NCBI GenBank assembly: GCA_006937955.1
Contig: SSNP01000024.1
Span: forward strand, 997,598 to 1,061,597
Reading direction: 5' to 3'
Source of the DNA: Pachypanchax playfairii
Lineage: Eukaryota > Chordata > Actinopteri > Cyprinodontiformes > Aplocheilidae
DNA length: 64,000 nucleotides
This document shows positions 37,094-48,500 of the stretch, one piece after another. Below the pieces are notes generated by a model. The model was given only the letters and a program-made list of their open reading frames with translations, was not told the origin of the DNA and searched no databases. Every line of letters begins with the position of its first letter. Positions within the stretch are counted from its first letter, which is position 1. The position numbers and the translations under genes were made by a program.

Positions 37094-37209
37094 ATGGCGT
37101 TTAGAAGAAGCAGGAATGGATTGTGGATCCTGCTGGTATTCTTCCTGGATTTACTGGGAACCACGGCCAGCAATATGGAACCTATCTACTGGAATTCCCT
37201 GAACGAAAG
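37061..37209 (+). CDS. efnb3: Ephrin-B3 first coding exon (gene continues past the window)
   Basis: Ephrin-B proteins are membrane-anchored ligands of Eph receptors acting in axon guidance and boundary formation (family knowledge). Two in-frame starts exist. ATG 37061 directly follows an in-frame stop. ATG 37094 has the better context (GAAATGG) and yields a clean signal peptide: MAFRRSRN, the hydrophobic core LWILLVFFLDLLG, then TTAS as the likely cleavage zone. The mature start NMEPIYWNSLNER matches the conserved ephrin opening LEPVYWNSxNxRF. The exon ends AG|GTAAGA at 37209/37210 in phase 2, as expected before the F of the ephrin domain. The B3 assignment rests on same-strand linkage to wrap53, as in human 17p13.1; efnb1 or efnb2 cannot be fully excluded on 13 mature residues. 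The receptor-binding domain, transmembrane segment and PDZ-binding tail lie downstream of the window. Confidence 0.82.
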
Positions 37210-39869
37210 GTAAGAGCATTCCAGATCGAAATCTGACTTCTCAGGATGTTTCAACTTAAAGTTTTCCAGTTTGTGAAAAAGGTGGATTTTGGTCCAAAAA
37301 TCGAGAAGCAGAAACTCTTCATGCACAGAAGTACAAAGTTAGAGTTCAGGGGCCTCTACGAGTCGCATTAATGAGTTTTCTCTTAAGGTTTCCATTCTCT
37401 CAGTGTGTTGCTCCCTTCTTCCAAAATAATCTAAATTATTTATAAATGTTTGGACTCTCATCTAAACAGTGTAATCTGAGTTAGTCACATTGATTTATCA
37501 GGTTCTTCCCTTTGGAAAAGTCTCCAAGCCAAAAAACGATGGAAGCTGTGGATAATAAACACTTATGTGATGCTGTAATTGCTGTTGCTGGATGACCTTG
37601 ATTAGAGTCCAGGCCTCGGGCCTCTGGAACACCCAGCCACTAGCTCATTTGCATCAGTTTTTCTTACCTCTGGTGAAGGTGTCAGGCATTAGCTGAGGAA
37701 ATGCCATTTTAAACACCTCTCTGCTGTCCAGCCCTAATGGCCAACACCACTTTCCTCACAGCTCTGCCAATTTCCCTGAGTCTTAGTGCAACCTGGTGGC
37801 TGAAGGGAGAGGGAGGGGGGGGGCTCCACAGCCCAAAGGGCAGCTTGTATGGAGGTGAAAAATTGAGAACAAATTGGAACAAAGATATTTTCCAGCTCGA
37901 TAAAACCATCAGTATGGAACACTGGTCCCGAATAGCTCATATTTTCTTGAGAATATGCCTATTACACACTTCATTATGGAAAAATCACCCCCACAGGTTT
38001 CTAGGCAAGACACACCCCCCCCCCTCCTGAACTGTACTGAGCCCACACCCATGCCAGAGGCTTTTTCAAGGACTAACAGGTTTTCAGTGCGTCCATGTAC
38101 TGGAGGCTACAGGCCTGCCCAGCTCCTCCACCTCTCCCTGATGCCACCGTGCGTGGGCCCCCGCTGTGAAGTGATGCACGAAGCCCTTAATGAGGGCTTT
38201 TTGTCAGCAGTGGGTGGATTCACCCCTACAGGGGGGAGTGTAGAGTTGGACACGGGAGGGTAGCTTTGGCTTTTCAGGCCTTACAGGTGAATCCAAGCCA
38301 TTGTCTCCTAATGGAGTTTGGTGTTAGGTGGATGTCAAGGCTTAGCGATCGGCTGGAAATTAGACGGCTGATGGCTTCACAGTCATTCCTACAGATTTAC
38401 TCACTCATATATTCAAAGTACAAAGCCTATTGTATACTATGAAGCTTATTCATGGAGCTTACTATTCATAGTTAATCAGCTTAGTCATTCTTTGAGTTTA
38501 TTTTCTTAGTCCTTTTACATACTTTCATGTGCTTGTTTCTCTTTACTTTACAAGAGCTGTGCTTTAGTTTCAGCCACCCTAAGGCAAAATAGCTTTTTGC
38601 TCTGGGCTGAAATATGTTGAGAGCCTCTGCTTGTTCAAATACGGAGCTGTAAACTCAAACATCAGGTTTGTAGTTCTTAAACGAGGAAGCAGAAGCTCGT
38701 TTCGGCCAGGTGTTGGAGAGCGTGTGTGGTTCACATCTCGTCTGTGAAGCAAATGGACTGTCATGTTGTTGACCTCGAAACCTTTTCTTGATAAGCGGCT
38801 TTGAAATCCAGACAGTCCAGCCGCAGCTCCCTTCCTGTCATCTCCCATCTTTCTTTTCACCACTATGAGGCCTCTCCTCACCACTTTCATCCCTTTTTTA
38901 ACTTAGTCTCTGTTTTTTACTTGAAGCTTTTCTTCCTCTGTCAGTTTCTGTCTGTCTGTATCTTTTCTTCGCTGTCACGTCCTCCCTTCATCACATTGAC
39001 CAGATGTAGCAAATTGGAAACATGTGTCACATCCAGCTAGTAATTACTGCTCAGAAATGCAACCAAAAATGTGTCTGGGATGACAGAGGTGAGGAGGAAA
39101 AGGAGCCATCCCTGGTTCCAAGGAGGGGGTATATGATAAAAGTATAGCCATATAAGTGAGTTATCAAAACTCTTAGGGTCATCAAGTGCAGCATCCACCC
39201 ATTTATTGACTGCCCGGGTCACTGTAATGACCACAGCCAGACAGAAAGAAAAGAGACAAGAGGTGTTCAGGGAGGAATATAAACAGGAGAGAGAGCAAAG
39301 TGGAGGTAGAGATGCTCCTAACCCTAAGTAAATCGATACCAGTTAAGTCTCAAGTGCCAATACAGTTTCTGCTCAAGGAAGAGAGAACTGAACCAGAACG
39401 ATCACCTTGGGAAGATCCACCCCCCCCCTCATCCAGCACAGACATATATTATCCTTATCTCAGCATCTCCCATTATTGGTCTTACACGGCCTCCCTAATG
39501 AAAGATCGAATCTTACATTACAGCTCAGGAGGTTAGGGAGGGTGAACGGGGGACGGGGGGGGTCTCTGGGGTGGCAGGTGACCCATAAAAGCTCTCAAAT
39601 GCTGCAGAGACTCATTTTTATACCCACATTATGAATTAAAACTGCTAAAATCTTGTTTTTTAGTGGAGTTTTGTATTTTTTTGGCCCTTTTTTAAGTTAA
39701 ATTCCAGCATCTGCTTTCAAAGCAGCACTATTTTTCTTTCTTCTCTTTCTTTCCTTGCTTTAGTAAACGACTGTGGATTATTGTAAACTGCAGCCGAGGG
39801 TGGGCGTCTCCTCACGCGGCGCTCGCGGTGACTTGTAATACAACTATTCCCCCTAAGATCCACATTAAA

Positions 39870-39945
39870 ATTTAATCCCCCTCCTTCCTAGTTCTTAATA
39901 ATTCATTAATCGGCGACTAATTGGTGGCAGATAAAAGACTAGCTA
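39870..39945. promoter_or_regulatory. Candidate regulatory block, homeodomain-site rich
   Basis: TTAAAATTTAATCC, TTAATAATTCATTAATCGGCG and GACTAATTGG lie within about 75 bases of unique sequence, next to a CpG-bearing segment (CACGCGGCGCTCGCGG near 39813-39828). It looks like a developmental enhancer by composition only. Confidence 0.3.
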
Positions 39946-42900
39946 TAACTAGGCTAAGCGTTTTTTTAAAAAAATGAAAGAAAGGGACAGAAAAAAAGAC
40001 AGAATTACTGGAAATCCTTATAGCGAGGGCGTTTTGGGATTGAATGCAGCAGGTGGTCAAACTGGATGTTTTATCCAAAACCCGAAACTCCACACCCGTT
40101 CTCACCTGAATAAAACCTGCCTATTCATGAATTACACATGCATATACATTGTGATGCTGATCCTTTAACCTGAAACTAAATGATCAGATCGTATCTTGTG
40201 AACAGTTTTCTGTTTTAGCCAAGAATGTAAAAACAAAAGCTGAAGGAATGCAACAGAATTTGAATGAGAGGAAACTAATATAAACCATACAGCAGAAGCT
40301 GCCTGTTAACCCGAGCAGACATTAGCTTCTCCCTCCCTCTCTCTCTTTGGTGAAAAAGAGGAGTGTGTGTGAGTTTACGAGCTGAGAGTAACAGGAGCTG
40401 TGAAAAGAAGTTTCAGCTGAAGTGGCTGGATGGAAAAGGAGAAAAAGGAAAGCAGCCAACCCAACCAGGCTGAAATCACCTCTTTTTTTTCCCTTTTTCT
40501 TCCTTTCTTTGGGTGTTGCGGGCAGACAGATGGACATGTATGCAGTCAAACTGGTGAAAATACAGACACGAGAGGAGATGGATCCATCACAGTTGCTCAT
40601 CCTCAGCAGATGACTGCACACACACATAAACGAGCCTCGCGGGGCTCGACCTCCCCTCCCGTCGCTGTCGGACACGTGTGAAAAGTGTGTGGTCCTCATG
40701 TATCTCCTTTGTTGCAAGTGAGCGTTAAACAGACACAGTAAAGCTGGTTAAAACACAGGAGATGTGTACACACACAGGAGAGAGGTGAGGTTATTGGCAG
40801 GCGTCACGGATTGTTGTTCGCTCGGATTTCTTTCATTATTTTATTACTCGATTATAAGTTTATTTGGCCGGGGAGGCGCGCATTCATCAACATCATAACA
40901 GCTATAAAGCGTTCTTGTAAATATGCTGGGGTTAGCTCAACAACTAATTTACTTCCCCACTCCCCTGGGCCTCTGAAGTGACTTTGGGATTTTTTGTAAT
41001 TGTTAAAAGTGCTGATGTTTCGGATGAAGGAGATTAAAAGTGTACGGCTGGCTGAGCTAGCTCAAAATGTTGAACGGCGTGCAGAAACAAGCAACTTTTC
41101 TTTTCTTTTTTTCTTTTTTTCTCTGGAAACATGCGTGAAAACACACGGGCTTACACGGGGTGGTAGTGGTGGTAACAGTAATCCAGGCCTTAGGTCTGAA
41201 GGGGTCACATGTGTCCCAGCATCAGCGGGCAGATTGCCCTCTGCGTCTGAACTCGTAGCCCCTTAGTGGTGCTAGCCAACACACACAGGCCTCTCATTAG
41301 CTTGCTTCACAGCACGCTCTACTTAAGCAGGATCATCCAATCCTGCTGGCAGCATTTGGACTGGACCAGGTCAATCCTGCCCCCCAAGGGGGACACAGGG
41401 AATCCGACTGGTGGATTGGGGTAGAAGTATGGATATAGGACAGAGACGAACCAACCTGTCAACCGTTTGCTACTCATCTTATAACTGCTCCGTCGTCTCT
41501 ACGTCCCTTCAGCTTTGGTCCAGGCTCAGATTACAGCTCTGGCTTTGGCTCAGTTCCAAATAATCAGCTTCAGAGCAAAGGAAAGTTTACACCATCATTA
41601 ATTAACGTTCTTGGATTCTTGTTTTGTGACAGATTATGTGCTGGCAGGTGCATGCTGGTATCTGAAATTCTAACCTGTGTGTGTAGTTTTACAAGCGCTA
41701 AGCTGTTAGCTGTGTAAATCTTCTCCTTATCTAGTGGTGTACACTGTTATCTTGTTTTTAAGTGTGCTGTTCAACCTGTTTTCAACTTATTCTAGCGGTA
41801 TCTAAAAGCATATCATGTCCTTAGGGTGTTTGACATGACATGCTGGGAAATTATTTTAAAAGTTGACAAAAAGTTGAGTTACTCTTATCACGTTGGCTTT
41901 TTTCAATTTTTTAAGAGCGTGTAGTCTTGAAATAAGCTCATTAAAATAATATTTTAGTTTGTGTTTTATACCTGTTTTTCCCCTCAGGCATCATCCTGAT
42001 TTGCATAGCCCTAGATACAGTAAACTGTATCTTGTAAAATGCAAAACAAAACACAAATGTTTTGTGTTCTTATCATCCAGCCGGTTCCTTGTTCCTGCCA
42101 GAATTAATCTCATTGTAATTCTTTACGTCCCGTCACTTTCATCAACACTAAAACTCCATCAGCCGCTTCTCTTCGCCTGCCAGTGGACATCAACAAAGAG
42201 CAGGGATTGGACACAGGCCTAAAATGGTTGTTCGACTGAATGTTAAGAAGGGAGAATGTGTGTGAAGTGAGACAAATGAGCTGGTTTACTGGTGGACAGC
42301 TGTGCCTTGTCACAGCTGAAGTTTTGGCAAACGTCTTCGACCGATATGAGCAGAAGGGCAGAAATGGAAGAATTGTGGGTGAGATGAGGCAAAGATAGAG
42401 GGGAGTGGAGATCTGACAGAAACGAAAAACATGAAAGCAAGCAGAGGAAGGTGAGTGAAAAGAGAGATGGATGGTGCAGAAGGGTTTTGACGAAGGTACG
42501 GACTGATGTGACACGGCTCAGACGGCGAGAGTGAATGATGATCTGTAGGTCACCACCACGACTAGCTGCTTCCTGCTCAGCTACAACCGAGCAGGCCCCT
42601 CATTCCTCATTACTGACACGTCCCATAATATTTATCCCTGTGAAGTCCAGCATGAAACCCAGTAAGCTTTAAAAGAATTCGCTGAGTTTTTAGGGGCAGA
42701 ATGAGCTCTTTGATCAACTTACCATGGAGCGTTTGAGAGACTTGCTTTTCCTCGTCTCCATTTAATTAATTTCAAATGATAAGATGATACAATACAAACA
42801 CAAAATGTGATTTGACTGCTCACACTGAAGCAGAAATTATACCAACTGCTTCACAGCAGAACAATGTGTTGATGGACTTCATTTGCCCAAAGGCTAAATC

Positions 42901-45261
42901 AATCCCTTTCACAGAAAAGCTACTGTTTTGCTCTAAAATCAATTTTTGAAGTTCAGTTTACTCATTGTAATTTACATTTCTGGGAAATCCACTTTGTCGG
43001 TTTCTGTTTTACCAAATTTACTGGTTGGATATGCTGCAAGAATTTATTCAAAACACGACTACCAATAAAACATTGAGTCTTTCTTATTAGCTTCAAGGTT
43101 TCTGAATCTTTGTGCAGTTAAATGAAGTCTCTGCATTGATAGATTCCATTATCTGTAATTGATGGTGAGACTTGGACCTTTTACTCATCGATCTGCTTTG
43201 ATTTGATGTTCCAAAACTTGATACTTCCTGGAATGTTTTCCCTTTATGTAGCTGATGTAGAACACAGTCTTACCAAGTCACGTCATAGATAACAAAAAAG
43301 ACAATGTCAACAAAACAAAACGGACCCAAAAATGCAAGGCGCGCAGTCGGTAGTTGCTTTCGGAGGTGATAAAGTGGTTACAGGTGGCGCTTTCTTTAAA
43401 TAACCTATTTTGCATTTGTATTTTTGGCATAAGAAGTTGTTATCTGGAGATTTGCAGAAACACAAAGAGCCACAAAAGTAAGCATACATGAATCATCCTG
43501 CCTGCAAGGAGACTGTTAACAAAGCAGAACAACTACTCACAGCTCAGCTACAAAACGATACTTGGCTCACGTGTGTGTGTGTGTGTCGCTGGGGGTCTTC
43601 TGGCTGTGCACTAGCTGTCTGGTCTCTTGTGGGAGAGATGTGGAGACCTATTACTCCCGAGACTCCCAGCATCTAAGCTTTAACATAATCTTTACCATTG
43701 GCTTACAATGGGGTCAGAGATGATCCTCATGCTAAGAGGCTTTGGTGGGAAATACTGTCTTGGTCTGCTCCACGTTAATAACAACCAGTCAAACTCGGCT
43801 TCCTAATAAACACATTTATTAGCTCGTATACGCACAGGCCGTCGTCTCTGCTTCAGATGTTTTGTAGTATTCTCCAAAACCATTGAATATTTTTCCAGGT
43901 TTTACACTTTCTTTTCCACAGATGCTTGATTGTGCACACATATGCAAAGTTCTAATTAGGAGTTAAAAGACCGTGCAACGAGTCAGAAGCATCTGGCTTT
44001 AGCATTAGCCCATCATTGTTATAGTCTTTAGGGAAACTGACCTTGGCGTGCTGTTCAGGAAAAACTCATGTTTCCATTTCTGGTTTTTGGATATGATATA
44101 AATTAAGTGGAACTGACATAAAAATCCAAGATTATGATGGAAACTCAAGATTAAAAGGAAAGCTTTAGTTTTTAGATGAAAGTTCAGTCTTTAATTTAGG
44201 GAGGCTTAGTGAAAGCTGTTAATTTATCTCACTTTGTGGAAATCACGTACTGAGTTTTGGGCACGTTTAGGTGCACCACATGTTTCGATTTAAGTTACTG
44301 GTTTCAAAAACTCATCTGTTGTGACAGAAAAGTTTTTTTCCCAAGTTGCTGGTCCAAAGTTTGAATAATATCCTGTTTAAAAGTTGCTCCTTGCTTACGT
44401 TTGTGTTCAAGACCCAACAAATGGCTATGTATTTACAGCATTAGTTTAGCACAAGAAGTGAAAGCATGGGGAAATAATTAAAGTCGAATTTGCTCCAAAA
44501 TATCTGCCAAACAAACCCTTCAAAGTAGATGCAAACATCATGACTGCAGCTGCCAGTGGACCTTATTAAGAGAAGCTATAGCAGTGTGCCAGTTCCAGCA
44601 AATAGACAGATGCAGTTTACTGAAAAGCCATATGCCATACATTATAAATATAGTATTTTTCTTGGAACTATACCCCCAAACTTAGTAATGTATTCTGTTT
44701 ATTTCAGTCAGAAGGATTAAAGCTGTTGGTTTAATTAATGTGTTAATATATTGCTAACCTTTTTAGCTGGATACTATAAAGCTAGCTTACCTTTGTACTT
44801 CATGTTACCATTTAAAACACTGGAGTTTTATGTTAAAACTGTTTTAAACTTAAGCTTTTTGTTGAGTTGCACAAAATAAAACACTTTAAAAACATACTGA
44901 CTCACTCTCACACTGAGGCAAAGCTAGCAAATACTAAAATGTAGTGAAAGAAGCATTGAAGGGAATTAGCTTCAAACCTAGCTTGTTAGGTGTGTTTCAT
45001 TTGTGCTCAGAAGTAAACTGGAACTTCCCCCAAAATGTCCAGAATCTGAAAAGTCCCAGATTCATGACCAGCCCTGACCTTAAATTCAATGTGACTAATC
45101 ACACATGAAAAGTTGTGATGTTCCAATAATAAACTTTTTATCTTTCCTTCTGTGAGTTTATCGCTGTAAGCCAGTAACACAGTGTACTGTCCAACTACTA
45201 GTGACCATGTTGCTACAGTATTTAACTGAAAGAATGTAGAAATACATTGTTTCAGCAAACT

Positions 45262-45505
45262 GCACGGTGGTACAGTTGATAGATGTTGCCTTGCAGCGAG
45301 AAGGTCCCAGGTTTGAATCCAGGCTGCAGCCTTTCTGCATGGAGTTTACATGCTCTTTCTCCGGGGACTCCGGTTCCAAGAACATTTCTAATAGGTTAAC
45401 TGGCAACTCTAAGCTGTCCGTTTCCATAGTGATCTATCCAGGTTGTGCCTCCACCTCTCGCCCAATGACTGCTGGACACAGGCACCAGCTCCCCGTGACT
45501 CTCAA
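45262..45505 (+). repeat. tRNA-headed SINE-like teleost repeat, copy 2 (plus orientation)
   Basis: It starts GCACGGTGGTACAGTTGAT with an A-box-like TGGTACAGTTG (45268-45278) and has a B-box GGTTTGAATCC at 45310-45320, about 42 bases later, the spacing of a pol III internal promoter. The body follows the fish repeat order: CCTTTCTGCATGGAGTTTACATG, TTCTCCGGGGACTCC, GGTTAACTGGCAACTCTAA, CACCTCTCGCCCAATGACTGCTGGACACAGGCACCAGC. It is better preserved than copy 1 and in the opposite orientation. Confidence 0.8.
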
Positions 45506-48500
45506 CAAGAACAGTGAGTCAAAAAAATGGCCGACTGACTATATTGTTACAGCCTTGTTTCAAAAACGGTTGCTAACCTGGTCACTAAGTGAAACAATTA
45601 GCAGGTTTTAACAGTGGAATACCTCTAAGTCAAGTTCCAAATCTGCAGCATAATGCAGCAGCACTGAAAACATTTGGTTGACAGAAGATTTTTCCATTCA
45701 GTTTTGGATTTGTAAGATAAAAACAACTTTCTTTGTTTTTCCAGTCTCTTTATTGCCAGTCGAAGACAGTCATGTTTTCTCAGACTGAGAAAATGATACT
45801 CTGTTATGGGTTTCCGACTTTCTATGGCTAATCTCAAAAATGCAGAGTTGTCAAGCTAAAACAACTAAAACAACATGGTTGTCAAACTAAAACAACCTTT
45901 CGCTGCCTGAAAAGCAGACATTTTGCAGATAGATGCATTTCAACCTGAAGGAATGATTTAAGGCTCTGCACAAAAAGAAACTAGCCGACTGCCTCCGAAT
46001 GGCACTATTTTGCAGTATATGGCTTCCACTTTTGTGCTTTTGTTGTTGTGGACAAGTAACTCTAATAAGATCCATCTTGCATGGAAAGCTGGGTGAAATG
46101 GATTGTTGTTGGCGTTTCCACATCCCATCATCTGATACCCCGGCTATAATACGTGACTGTGTGCTTGAAATGACAGAGCAGCTTTCAAGCGGTTCTGGTC
46201 TCTTCCACTCCGTCTCCCCGTTGCCTTTGTCCTCATGTCTCGCAGTGAATGTTAACACACACACACACAAGCATTCTATACACTGGCATGCACACTTCCA
46301 GGCATGTATGCACACAGTGGAGAGCTTGTATATTCACACACACATACTCATGCATGCACAGATGAAAAATGTTATTGCTTCCAGTGCTGGAAAAAGTCCA
46401 AGTAGAGGGGTTGGATTTCCTTCGAGGTACGCTCCTCCTCCTCCCCCCTGTTTCTCTCTTTTAGCATATCCCTCACTCCCTTCTTCCACTCCTCCATCTC
46501 CACTTTCCCTCCTTCTTTTTGCTCCCCATGAACAAAAGAGCTCCCCCTCATAGCTTCCACTGAAAGCCCTCACACACACTCGACTCTCTGGCTTCACACT
46601 CTCCCACACGCACTCCTAGTCCTCTCGTCATCTGCAGAACCAGTCCACTTCTCTGCGTTAATCCCCCTTTCATTTCTTTTGTCTTTTCATTTGCCTTTTC
46701 TCTCTCTCTCTCATTGCTCGACTCACCACCCGTGTAAGTTTCCTTCGCTGCACATCCAAACCGTTATCATGTTACAGCTGGCTGGCATAGAGTAAAATTT
46801 ATTCCTTCTTTTTTTCAAAAAAACCTGCTCTCATCTCTTCCTCCTCCTTCTCGGTTTCCCTTTTTTCTCCTTTTGTTAAGCTACGTCTTTCTGGGTGGTT
46901 CTTGATCTGTAGTCTCTGTTTCTCCTCATTTGCTCGTCACTGTCCAGCTGTAAATAGGATCTCTGTAGTGGAGACAGAATGAATGATCGTGATTGCCTAT
47001 CACAGTGGTGTCAAAGTCATTTGGGAGTGACTGTCATCAAACAGATGTAAACCAAACTCACTGCAAATCAGGAAGCCATTTCCTTATTAAACACCCCATC
47101 TTGTCTCCCTTTCAAAAGTTTTTCCTCCTCCGCATCAGTTTTACTCTCCTATCGAGTGCAGCTGTAATGCAGGTCCTGAACCACAGGAGGGGGGGTGGGG
47201 TCCCCCCTTCTTTCTTCTTTTCTTGTATCCTTCCATTCTTACCTCCTTTTTTCTTCTTTCCCCCACAAAGAAAATCAAGTGAGAAGAATGCTGGTGCTCA
47301 GGGGGGAGATGGGACAAAAGCCCCCCCTTTTGGACAGACTCTCTCTTGTATTCTTGGCTTTCAGTTGATTGATGACCATTACAACTGTGGGTCACTTTGT
47401 TTAACAGAATAGTTCAAACCTTTTAAACTGGGGGTCTGTGGAAGAACTATAAACAATTAATATCTCACCTGTTGTGGATAATTCTTTAAACTTCCCAATA
47501 AATGTTGTTTCCAGCAGTAATTTGTCCAAAATGCTTCAAGCTGCACTAGAAGTGCTATAGCTAGCTGCTACTGTTTGCAATTGCACCCCCCCAAAATAAA
47601 CTCTAAATAACCATGTAGGCCTGTTATGAAACTGATGACAGAAATATGTATGACTTTGTGTTGAATGGAGGTGTTTTAATGGGTTGAAATTGACTTTGGT
47701 CTTGACTCAGGTTAGCGGTTAGCTCAGGTTAGCTAATCTCTATGACTCCAGACAGATGCTAATTGTTGAGCTCTGTGATCAAGCTAACTGTAATACGAGC
47801 AGATAACAATACATTTCTCTACAATAAACTTTCTACAGTTGATTTTTCTGACGTGTAACTTAAAAACTTCTGTGTACAAACGTAATGCACCATCTCTACA
47901 ACAGCCAAGTTAGTAACTGTTCATAACTTTTCCACTAAGACTTCCTGAACTGTTGAGTCTTGTATAAAGCAATAATGGGTTAATATCCCTAAACTGTAGT
48001 GATGCATGTTTGGATTGCATGGCCCAGCTAACCCTTTGTCTGTCTCTCACTCTCAGCTGCAGTGTTGTTTCTGTTTGTTTGCCCATTTTGCATGCTTTGA
48101 TAAAACCACTGGTCCCAGTTAGGCTTAGTCCATCTGGAGCTTTAGTGGCTGGGTGGCCGTTATGTGTGTGTGTGTGCCGTTTGTGTACACAGCTGAGCAT
48201 TGCAACGCGTCCCGGTCTCTGAGGTGAGTTCTGGCACTGAGTAAACCGTACACATTATCTGGTTTCTCCGATCCTTAAAGCAGCTGCTGTCGAGCAGCCA
48301 AACATTGTTGATATCATTCATAAGTGCTGTAATTCAGCTGTATTTTTAATGCAATCACAAAACCTCTACTTTCTCCTTATATATCCGTTTAAATTTAATC
48401 TTTTATATGACAGGCGAGCTAACTCTATTATGGTGGTACTTAGCTAGAACAAAGGAATTCACTCAAGGTCTTGTTTAAGTGCTTCTGTTCGCTCATGATG

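Noticed and set aside
36880..37202. Overlapping open frames at the efnb3 exon (starts at 36880 and 37014)
   Set aside because: They run in the wrong frame relative to the signal peptide and ephrin start; shadows of the real exon.
41959..42222. Frame containing KLYLV, recalling the ephrin motif FYKLYLV
   Set aside because: The surrounding residues (SPRYSKLYLVKCKTKHK) do not fit the ephrin domain, no flanking cysteine pattern is present, and splice sites do not fit; chance match.
45268..45320. A-box and B-box resembling a tRNA gene
   Set aside because: The flanks do not fold into a tRNA acceptor stem and the body continues as a known fish repeat; treated as a SINE head.
45999..46553. Plus-strand frame of 184 codons
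   Set aside because: Composition follows CA repeats and T/C-rich DNA (NTHTHKHS, PPPPPC); no domain or splice support.
47400..47830. Possible further teleost repeat (phrases like 'gttagcggttagctcaggttagct' and 'ccagacagatgctaattgttgagct')
   Set aside because: Similarity to recalled repeats is loose and no ends or target duplications could be found.
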